64,000 bases of DNA. It comes from a virus. A program made the translations under genes and the position numbers. The notes under the pieces were generated by a model. That model made no database searches. It saw only the letters and a program-made list of their open reading frames with translations, and was not told where the DNA came from. Shown here piece after piece: positions 41,014 to 47,560 of this stretch (its first letter is position 1; each line of letters starts with the position of its first letter). The DNA lies in IMG/VR virus record IMGVR_UViG_3300037264_008423, positions 124,001 to 188,000 of that record. One strand, given 5' to 3'.

Positions 41014-41638
41014 GCACGCTATTCGAGCAAATTTCCAGAAACCCGTCCAGGGTGACAAAAGGACCGGGATGCTCCTTTTGCATCACGGCGCAGACCTCCC
41101 AGCCATCAATCGCGTTGCCCACGGCAGGCGCTTCAAAGACGGCCAAGACCCGGTATTTGCAGGCTTCGGCCAGCCGGTAGTAGTGATGGCAGGTAAAGTA
41201 GTGGTAGCCGTGCCGGGGCCAACTGCCCGTTTTGGGATTATTGAAAAAGAGCAAGCCGTCTGCGCGGCACCAACGATGGCAGTTGGCGCGGCACTGGCAG
41301 TTGGCGCGGCACTGGTAAAGGCGGGGCAAGCCCGGACCCACGTGCTCGCTGGTGCCGAAGTCCGTCACTACGTCAAAGGCATCGTTCCATTCGGATCGGT
41401 TGATAGGTTCCGCCAGGTCAAGGGCAACGGAATCCCGCTCCCCGTTCAGGTCCACGGACGTGTGGTAAGCGCCGTGGGCTTCAAACCACGCTTTGGCGGA
41501 ATAGCCTTCCGGCACGGTGCCGTGGCAATACATCTGCTGCGAACCCAGCTCCATGATCTTCAGGCCGATCCAGTTGCGATTCAACGCTCTTCGGATTTGT
41601 TTTTGAAGGCTATCCAGGCTGAACGGAACCACTCCCAT
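41003..41638 (-). CDS. class I SAM-dependent methyltransferase with internal hexapeptide duplication
   Basis: 211 residues from ATG 41638. The SAM-binding strand KIMELGSQ (residues 27-34), the acidic end of strand 2 (TSVDLNGERDSVALDLAEP) and DVVTDFGTSEHVG give the class I methyltransferase pattern. YQCRANCQCRANCHRW contains a duplicated CRANCQ caused by an 18-bp tandem repeat (unit GGCAGTTGGCGCGGCACT at about 41278-41313). Probable role in modifying the glycan made by the cluster. Confidence 0.7.
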   Translation of the reverse strand: MGVVPFSLDSLQKQIRRALNRNWIGLKIMELGSQQMYCHGTVPEGYSAKAWFEAHGAYHTSVDLNGERDSVALDLAEPINRSEWNDAFDVVTDFGTSEHVGPGLPRLYQCRANCQCRANCHRWCRADGLLFFNNPKTGSWPRHGYHYFTCHHYYRLAEACKYRVLAVFEAPAVGNAIDGWEVCAVMQKEHPGPFVTLDGFLEICSNSVLTA

Positions 41639-41643
41639 AGATT

Positions 41644-42186
41644 TTATTTCCTTTCCAGCACGGTTAAACCGTGGCAGCGACTAAATCGCTCTTTAATTTT
41701 CCATTCTTCAGCCTGGGCAGTAAACTCCTCAATAGCCTGCCACAGTCCTGGTTTAAGGCCACACTGGTCCACGTCGCCAAAAGTGGTGGTATCATGCAGT
41801 AGAATGTAAGTTTTTACCTGTTTGGCGTGCCGGTCTAGCTCAACTTTTAAGTGATCGTAGGTATGGTATGAGTCGATAAAGAGCAAATTCGTAGGTTCAA
41901 TACTAACTTCGGCGGTATTACCGAGCAAGAACTGAAAATCAATCCCCGCCGCCGTCGCGCACGCTTCTACCTCGTCCACTTCAAGTCGCCGGATTACGTC
42001 ATATGAGCGCATGCGCCGGGGATAACCGGCAAGCAGCGCCCAGGTGGAAGTGCAGTCATAGACGCCAAATTCGGTTATGAGCGCGCACTGGCGCGCGTAG
42101 TCGCGGATGACGCGCATGTGGCCCACCATGTCGGTGGGGGCTAGCACTTGTTCTTCAAATTTGCGCTCAAGGGTTGGACAGGTCAT
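41644..42186 (-). CDS. class I SAM methyltransferase (Methyltransf_24-like)
   Basis: About 180 residues from ATG 42186 (ATGA with the upstream gene). Motif I is ALITEFGVYDCTSTWALLAG, and LLFIDSYHTYDHLKVELDRH then TYILLHDTTTFGD are the strand-4/metal-binding pattern seen in the sugar or macrolide O-methyltransferase group. The frame extends 8 codons further upstream. Within the glycan cluster, methylation of a sugar is the natural inference. Confidence 0.75.
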   Translation of the reverse strand: MTCPTLERKFEEQVLAPTDMVGHMRVIRDYARQCALITEFGVYDCTSTWALLAGYPRRMRSYDVIRRLEVDEVEACATAAGIDFQFLLGNTAEVSIEPTNLLFIDSYHTYDHLKVELDRHAKQVKTYILLHDTTTFGDVDQCGLKPGLWQAIEEFTAQAEEWKIKERFSRCHGLTVLERK

Positions 42187-42923
42187 GGCGCGCCATGTCC
42201 CTTCTGCCATTCGCGCAGCGATTCCGCGTCTTTTACCGGGTGCCAGATTCCAGGCTTATCCGGTGTAACCGGGTTTGCGTATTGGTAATGAATGCCGGGT
42301 CCTTTCGGGCCGTTGAAGCTCTCCGGTTCAAATCCCGCTACCGCCGCCAGCGATCCGAATCGCAGCTCTGGAGAGCCGGGTGCCTGGCACCAGGGGTTTG
42401 ACTTGAAAGCTTCGGCGATGCCGCTGAGGCATCGCCGGGAAAAGAGGCAGACAATGGGCATCATGCCGCGCAGGCAGTGCGCCAGGCCGTGGTCTCGAAA
42501 TTCCTGATGGCCCGGCGTGTTCTTAAACCAGTAGTCAAAGGTGTTTCCCGCTGGCATGGTCGCTTGGGGTTGACGGGCGTCCATGACACAGGCGGCTACC
42601 GCGTCCCGGTCGTAGCTGGCCCCGTAAAATAATTTGGGGTGCAAGGTAAACCATGTATCATACTCCACGACCATGTAGCGATCAAAATCGATTCGGGCTT
42701 CGGAAAACCACCACTCATAAACTAGGTGGTCCATATGACCCCAGCGCCAACGCGCGTAACCGCTGTAGGTTTCCGGTGTTTGTCCAGGGGGCGGAGGCCG
42801 CTCGCCAAAAGAAAGCGGAATAGCGGTTAGTCCGAGGTCTGCAATGGCGGCCAGGTGTTTGGTGACCAGGGGGTTGTCTAAGGGTTGGTGGTGCAGGAAA
42901 AGCACGCCACATTCTTTATTCAT
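42183..42923 (-). CDS. glycosyltransferase-like protein
   Basis: 246 residues from ATG 42923. Strand and loop pattern GVLFLHHQPLDNPLVTKHLA, then YMVVEYDTWFTLHPKLFYGA (E-x-D in place of D-x-D) and AVAACVMDARQPQATMP fit a GT-A fold, with FSRRCLSGIAEAFKSNPWCQ on the acceptor side. I know no exact family. The setting between glycosyl- and methyltransferases supports the call. Confidence 0.55.
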   Translation of the reverse strand: MNKECGVLFLHHQPLDNPLVTKHLAAIADLGLTAIPLSFGERPPPPGQTPETYSGYARWRWGHMDHLVYEWWFSEARIDFDRYMVVEYDTWFTLHPKLFYGASYDRDAVAACVMDARQPQATMPAGNTFDYWFKNTPGHQEFRDHGLAHCLRGMMPIVCLFSRRCLSGIAEAFKSNPWCQAPGSPELRFGSLAAVAGFEPESFNGPKGPGIHYQYANPVTPDKPGIWHPVKDAESLREWQKGHGAP

Positions 42924-42931
42924 AGGTTTGA

Positions 42932-43504
42932 TTATTTAATGACTACTAATACGTCGTCAAATCGATTTTTGGCGTAGCGGAGATCAACAATGCGCACCGT
43001 GCGCTGCGGATCGAGTGCCTTGAACAGTTCTCGGTCGCGGTCGATGTTTTCAATATCCTCGATGATGTAAATGCCTCCCGGTGCCAGCCGGTGCCGGAAA
43101 TTTTGGTAAATGGCCAGTTGGTCGGCGACCGCGTGGCTGGCATCCTCGATGATGACGTTGAAGAGCAAGCCGCTGAGGTGCTGTTCGACTTGGGCGGGAT
43201 CAACCGCGTTAAAGAGCAGGATACGATGCGTGCCCTCGTCGATCACGGGCCGTAGATTAACCAAGCCCAACGGGTGGTCATTTAAGTCAACGCCATAGAC
43301 GCTGCCATCACTGAAATACTCCTCCAGCGCCCTGAGCGAGGAACCGGTTAATATCCCGATCTCCAGCACACGAGCGCCGGGTAGGCGGTAAGGTGCCAGG
43401 AGTATCTCGTAGGCGTCCACGAAGCTATGGACGGTTGCTTTATCGGAGCCGGAATGACAATCCGGGCCGCCATAACGGCGGAAAATTTCCGCGAGTGTTT
43501 TCAT
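42932..43504 (-). CDS. class I SAM methyltransferase (macrocin O-methyltransferase-like)
   Basis: 190 residues from ATG 43504, coupled to the previous gene (ATGA). SDKATVHSFVDAYEILLAPY is the typical N-terminal helix of this group. ARVLEIGILTGSSLRALEEY is motif I and SVYGVDLND motif II. FNVIIEDASHAVADQLAIYQ and GGIYIIEDIENID match motif IV and post-IV. These enzymes O-methylate sugars in antibiotics and glycans. Confidence 0.8.
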   Translation of the reverse strand: MKTLAEIFRRYGGPDCHSGSDKATVHSFVDAYEILLAPYRLPGARVLEIGILTGSSLRALEEYFSDGSVYGVDLNDHPLGLVNLRPVIDEGTHRILLFNAVDPAQVEQHLSGLLFNVIIEDASHAVADQLAIYQNFRHRLAPGGIYIIEDIENIDRDRELFKALDPQRTVRIVDLRYAKNRFDDVLVVIK

Positions 43505-44415
43505 GCGTCTTCCAAGAGCTGCCGCAATTGGCCTGAGTCAGGTCGGCGCAGGTCCAGCAGCGTGCCTTTAATCTCGACCCTGGTAAGATCAAAACTGTAG
43601 CCCAGGTTCTCCGGGTGCGCCAGATTGATGATGGTTCCGCTGGATAACCAGCTCGCCACGCCACCCGAACTGGACCTGTTCTTGACGTAATATTTGCACT
43701 TGGAAAATAGCCAAACCATGAGCGCCGGTTGCAGTCCGCGCTCGAATCCGCTGACGGGTGTGAAGCGTTCCGGGTTTTGCAGGCAGCCAGCGGGTGAGGA
43801 GAGAAATTCCTGGATCATGAAGGCGGAGGGATAGCGCCTCAACAGGGGCAGGAGCACGCCGGTCTCCTCGGCGGTTGCCATAATTCTCAAATTTGGTTCC
43901 CGTGCCAGGATCGCGTCCAGGTAGGGGTAATAGGTTTCGATGGGCAGACGTGGGCGGCCATCGGTCACGCAATCGGTTCCGCGCCAGGTCAAGCCAATTA
44001 GCTGGCTAAAATTCAGGTTGTATTTTTGAACCAGGGCCTCGCCGCGCAAGTTTACCGAATCGCTGAAGATCAAGTTTTTTCGGTAGTAGGCTTTAATCTC
44101 TGTCAAAGGCAACCCCATCAGGCTATGCTGCCCGGCCTCCGGGCAGTTTTCCCACAGCCAGGTAAGATCGCACGGCGGCGGCGGGGCTTTCCGAAATACA
44201 GGTTGAACAAAATACCAGTCATACATGTTGGGACACCCCTTGAACATGGCGGGGTCCTGGTAGGGCTGCAACGAGCGGTTGGGCGCTTGCGGCCAATGAA
44301 GGTAGCCTTGATGGCCCATTTTTTCGGCGGCGTAAAGCTGCCATAGACCACAATAGACCCACGTGGTCAGCGTAGCGCCGGTGTCGGATTTTTCCAAGTA
44401 AACGGTTTTCGTCAT
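43501..44415 (-). CDS. NodZ/fucosyltransferase-like glycosyltransferase
   Basis: 304 residues from ATG 44415. The key segment is IGLTWRGTDCVTDGRPRLPI then ETYYPYLDAILA, resembling the H/W-x-R-G-T-D element that starts the GDP-fucose site in GT23/GT11 enzymes. LRIMATAEETGVLLPLLRRY and GFERGLQPALMVWLFSKCKY then YVKNRSSSGGVASWLSSGTI are the later nucleotide-binding motifs. The likely donor is a GDP-sugar, but specificity cannot be read. Part of the ten-gene cluster. Confidence 0.65.
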   Translation of the reverse strand: MTKTVYLEKSDTGATLTTWVYCGLWQLYAAEKMGHQGYLHWPQAPNRSLQPYQDPAMFKGCPNMYDWYFVQPVFRKAPPPPCDLTWLWENCPEAGQHSLMGLPLTEIKAYYRKNLIFSDSVNLRGEALVQKYNLNFSQLIGLTWRGTDCVTDGRPRLPIETYYPYLDAILAREPNLRIMATAEETGVLLPLLRRYPSAFMIQEFLSSPAGCLQNPERFTPVSGFERGLQPALMVWLFSKCKYYVKNRSSSGGVASWLSSGTIINLAHPENLGYSFDLTRVEIKGTLLDLRRPDSGQLRQLLEDA

Positions 44416-44416
44416 A

Positions 44417-45070
44417 TTAAGGGTCAAAATGTTTGGACAGGTAGGGCCAGAATCCGTGGAATCCGAAGGTCTGAGCAACAAAAAGCCAGGGATTTCCGCC
44501 GTAGGCGTAGCGCATGGCTTGATCCGGGGTTCCGAAGCACAGTCCACTTTGGACCAGTTGCTCGCGCAAATGACAGCTAATCACGCCGTCCTCGTGGCTC
44601 CAATTGTTTCCGGGTGTTCCGTCATAGGAGTGCTGGCCGTCTTTGGGCGGCAATAGCTCCGCCACGCGGTCGAGCAGCGCCTTGGACCGCAGGGAAAAGC
44701 CTCCGCTGCCCACGGAGCTGGACATTAGAGTCTGGTGCTGGATAAATAGGGGACCCAGGTAGTCGCAGAGCAGCCATTTCGGGTCCCATTGGCTGGTGTC
44801 GATGATCCATCCGTCATGCTGCACCACCTGCACGTGGCTGGTATGGATGTGACCGGCGAGGTCTTTGAGCATAAATGCCGAGTAGCCGTTTAGTCCGTCA
44901 AAATGCTGAATGGCCACTTTGTGCGCGTAAGCGGTAGGCAGTGACGTGAAGAGCTTTATGTCTGCAAAGTCGCAGAGCGATTTGCACTTTTCGATTACTC
45001 TTATGGCGCGCTCTACGTTGAAACAGTCCGCGCAGACGAGGGTGACAGAGGCTAGATTAAGTTTGTTCAC
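44417..45070 (-). CDS. DUF5672-type glycosyltransferase
   Basis: 217 residues from GTG 45070 (GTGA overlap). Conserved segments: LASVTLVCADCFNVERAIRV, then GYSAFMLKDL, TSHVQVVQHDGWIID (Q-x-D-G), and GSGGFSLRSKALLDRV (donor-site G-G-F-S-x-R-S). The C-terminal SHEDGVISCHLREQL has the E-D acidic pair used in GT-A folds. This family is found in O-antigen and phage glycan clusters. Confidence 0.8.
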   Translation of the reverse strand: MNKLNLASVTLVCADCFNVERAIRVIEKCKSLCDFADIKLFTSLPTAYAHKVAIQHFDGLNGYSAFMLKDLAGHIHTSHVQVVQHDGWIIDTSQWDPKWLLCDYLGPLFIQHQTLMSSSVGSGGFSLRSKALLDRVAELLPPKDGQHSYDGTPGNNWSHEDGVISCHLREQLVQSGLCFGTPDQAMRYAYGGNPWLFVAQTFGFHGFWPYLSKHFDP

Positions 45071-45795
45071 GAGTTCATGCCTTGGGCAAGCAGAATTACA
45101 CTATCAGAGATGCCGGTCATGTCGTTGGTTTCGCCATATTTATACATACCATTGTTAAAATAGTGGAGATAAACAGGTTCAGAAGTGAGTGTCATGCCGA
45201 GTTTATAGGCCAGGATGCTGGCCACAGACTGGTCATGGCGATGACCCAGGCACCGTTCGTCCTGAGATTCGGCGCGAGTCTGGTTGTCCCACCCGCCGCG
45301 CACGCAATCGGTGTTTAGCACGTAGTGGTTAAACTGCTTCAGGAACTCACGCGCCTGGGGGTGGGATAGACACAGGCCGAAGCAGATGGCCATCAACATG
45401 GGCATCTGTTGCGCCGCGTCCCGGCTGACACCCAAAATATCGAGCGCGCGGTCGTTGGTCCACTGGGCGCAGTTCCAACCCGCAGGGAGAAAGAGGTAGC
45501 CCTTTTCTTCGATCCGGTCAAAGAGGGGTTCCAATGGCTTGATCGCGAAAACGGAAGCGTCAGCCCAAAGCAGGGTGACCATGCGCAAGCTGGCGGCCCG
45601 GTTGAGCGCCGCCACTTTAAACGCGTAGGGTCGGTCCGCGTGGGTGGGGCAGTCCAGTTGGTATTCATCCTGGAAACAAAGAGTGTGCCCGGACCACCGG
45701 TGATCCTCCAGACTGCGGCGCAGCCGGGCCTGTCCACGGGGATACCAGAGGTTAGGCCAGTTGCCGGGCTTGGCAAAATTTAAAACGCATCTCAT
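45067..45795 (-). CDS. glycosyltransferase-like protein
   Basis: 242 residues from ATG 45795 (ATGA). RMVTLLWADASVFAIKPLEP then LFDRIEEKGYLFLPAGWNCA shows a D-A-S variant of the D-x-D motif, and DERCLGHRHDQSVASILAYK is the acceptor-site pattern H-R-H-D-Q-S seen in several GT families. The family is not firmly named, but the pattern and neighbours support a GT-A enzyme. Confidence 0.65.
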   Translation of the reverse strand: MRCVLNFAKPGNWPNLWYPRGQARLRRSLEDHRWSGHTLCFQDEYQLDCPTHADRPYAFKVAALNRAASLRMVTLLWADASVFAIKPLEPLFDRIEEKGYLFLPAGWNCAQWTNDRALDILGVSRDAAQQMPMLMAICFGLCLSHPQAREFLKQFNHYVLNTDCVRGGWDNQTRAESQDERCLGHRHDQSVASILAYKLGMTLTSEPVYLHYFNNGMYKYGETNDMTGISDSVILLAQGMNS

Positions 45796-46415
45796 CGGCG
45801 CGCCAGAATCAGATTTTCGCCGTTCATGTGAATCTTTTTAAAACCGTGGGAGGCAACCAGATTTTCCATCGGCTGGGCGCAGCCGTCGTGCTCCACGCAG
45901 ATGACGGCGGTTTCAGTGAGGTAATCCCACGGGAAGTTGGAAAACAGGTCCCAATTGCAGCTTTCCACATCCAGGTTGATGAACTCGAACCGCTTGCCAA
46001 AACGGTTAAACAGCTCCTCCAGAGACACGGATTTCAGCGTGTAGTTTCTGAATTTCACCCCACCGGCACCCGCCGACCACTTCTTCACGTGTTCCGGGTT
46101 GGAAGAGGAAACCGCGTCGCCGCCAGCATCCCAAAAGTCCAGCCAGCCGCCTTCCACGGTGATGGCGGCGTTCACGCAAATGACATTGGGGTTACCCCGG
46201 TGGACCTGGAGCAGGCCGGAGAAGGGCAGGGGTGACGGTTCCACGCAGATCCCCGACCAGCCCATCTCGGCCAGGCGCAGGGTATTGCTAAAGGTTTTGC
46301 CGTCATACGCGCCGATGTCCAGGAAATGGCCTGCGGATGCTTTTTCGGTCAGGAAACCGGCTTGCCGGAGCAGGTCGAGGATGACCGATTCCTCGTTGTT
46401 TTGACTGTAGCTCAT
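45792..46415 (-). CDS. FkbM-family methyltransferase
   Basis: 207 residues from ATG 46415 (a TTG six codons upstream is open but less likely). Motif I is HFLDIGAYDGKTFSNTLRLA, and WSGICVEPSPLPFSGLLQVH, NPNVICVNAAITVEGG and then FEFINLDVESCNWDLFSNFP are the family hallmarks. ILARR ends the protein. FkbM-type enzymes O-methylate sugars or lipids. It is the first gene transcribed of the minus-strand half of the glycan cluster. Confidence 0.85.
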   Translation of the reverse strand: MSYSQNNEESVILDLLRQAGFLTEKASAGHFLDIGAYDGKTFSNTLRLAEMGWSGICVEPSPLPFSGLLQVHRGNPNVICVNAAITVEGGWLDFWDAGGDAVSSSNPEHVKKWSAGAGGVKFRNYTLKSVSLEELFNRFGKRFEFINLDVESCNWDLFSNFPWDYLTETAVICVEHDGCAQPMENLVASHGFKKIHMNGENLILARR

Positions 46416-46509
46416 AGTATCATCTTTTCCCAAAAGAACGGGCTGGACGGGGGTCCTTTTTGGAAAAAGTAAAAAATATGCATTTTGCCTATTGACGGCT
46501 AACTATAAA

Positions 46510-46529
46510 TTGTTTACCTTTTCTACCTA
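46510..46529 (+). promoter_or_regulatory. TTGTTTAC-N4-TCTACC element before peptidase gene
   Basis: TTGTTTACCTTTTCTACC runs to within two bases of the ATG at 46530. The same arrangement, TTGTTTAC then four bases then TCTACC and an ATG two bases on, appears in front of the ligase gene. The repetition in two independent AT-rich gaps argues for a promoter or leader element. If it is a promoter, the mRNA would have almost no 5' leader. Confidence 0.4.
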
Positions 46530-47441
46530 ATGAACAAGAAACTGCTAAAAGAGTTGCTGCGGATTCCCTCGCACGTGCGCGAGGAAAACCTTCTTACGGA
46601 TTGGCTTATGGCTTATTTTAACAGTCGTCACGACTGCGCGGTCCGGCGCGATAAGATGGGAAATGTTTACGTTACTAAGGGCATCCAGCCGCCCTACCCC
46701 TGTGTGTGCGCTCACCTGGACACTGTTCACCCCTTGACGAACTACCTGATTCAAGAGGAGGGGGACACGCTTTACGCCGTGGATTGGACGGAACAGCGAG
46801 TGGGCTGCGGCGGAGACGATAAGGCCGGAGTTTATCTGTGCCTGCGCATGCTGGACCGCTACCCCAGCCTGAAAGCGGCCTTTTTCGTGCAGGAGGAAAT
46901 CGGCTGTCAAGGGTCAAGAGCTGCGGACCCTCAGTTTTTCACCGATGTGGGCTATGTGATCGAATTTGACTCACCCTGCGATGATATTCTAAGCTTCACT
47001 TGCGACGGGGTGCGCTTGTTCCCGCTAGAGGGTCCCTTCTACGAGGCGGTCTATCCGCAGTTGCAGAAATTTGGAGTGCTCAATTGGCAGCACCACCCCT
47101 ACACGGATGTATCCATTTTGAAGCGGCGCTTTCCTTTTCCCTGTTTGAACCTTCCCGCAGGCTATTTCCGCATGCATTCCTCCCTGGAGTATGTGCAGAT
47201 GGCGGCGGTGGAAAACACAGAGCAATTGGCCGTGTCGCTGATCGATGCCCTGGGATGCTGCGTTTACTCTTTTCGGGTCATCGAGAATGGCGCAGCGGAC
47301 CACAAATCGCCCGTGCTGGTGACTTACCTTAAGACGCACGATTATGAGAAGCGCGTTCCTGTCCCGCCCAGCACGGAGGGCGCGCGGGGATCAATCGAAA
47401 ACCGACTGAGAAAACTGGGAGCATCCCAACCCAAGCCATGA
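46530..47441 (+). CDS. M20/M42-like zinc metallopeptidase
   Basis: 303 residues from ATG 46530. CVCAHLDTVHPL (H62, D64) is the first metal-binding motif. GCGGDDKAG (D96/D97) supplies the bridging Asp, FFVQEEIGCQGS (E122/E123) the catalytic and metal Glu, VIEFDSP (D147) another ligand, and YFRMHSSLEYVQM the final His. This is the full site of the PepT/M42 aminopeptidase superfamily. Inside the phage it could trim peptides for amino acids or process a protein. It overlaps the next small gene by ATGA. Confidence 0.8.
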   Translation: MNKKLLKELLRIPSHVREENLLTDWLMAYFNSRHDCAVRRDKMGNVYVTKGIQPPYPCVCAHLDTVHPLTNYLIQEEGDTLYAVDWTEQRVGCGGDDKAGVYLCLRMLDRYPSLKAAFFVQEEIGCQGSRAADPQFFTDVGYVIEFDSPCDDILSFTCDGVRLFPLEGPFYEAVYPQLQKFGVLNWQHHPYTDVSILKRRFPFPCLNLPAGYFRMHSSLEYVQMAAVENTEQLAVSLIDALGCCVYSFRVIENGAADHKSPVLVTYLKTHDYEKRVPVPPSTEGARGSIENRLRKLGASQPKP

Positions 47442-47560
47442 TCACACCCGAAGACAACCCGGTGAACGAGAAAATGCTGCGCCGCCATGCGCGGCAAGTG
47501 CAGACCAAACTCAAAAGGATGTTTGGCACAGATGAAAGCGGCGAACCGCGCGCCGCTTAA
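47438..47560 (+). CDS. 40-residue hypothetical protein
   Basis: ATG 47438 overlaps the TGA of the peptidase gene, and the frame runs 40 codons to TAA 47558-47560, which itself overlaps the stop of the convergent helicase gene. Sequence begins MITPEDNPVNEKMLRRHARQ, with a basic middle (VQTKLKRMFG). The precise fit between two genes supports it. Function unknown. Confidence 0.5.
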   Translation: MITPEDNPVNEKMLRRHARQVQTKLKRMFGTDESGEPRAA

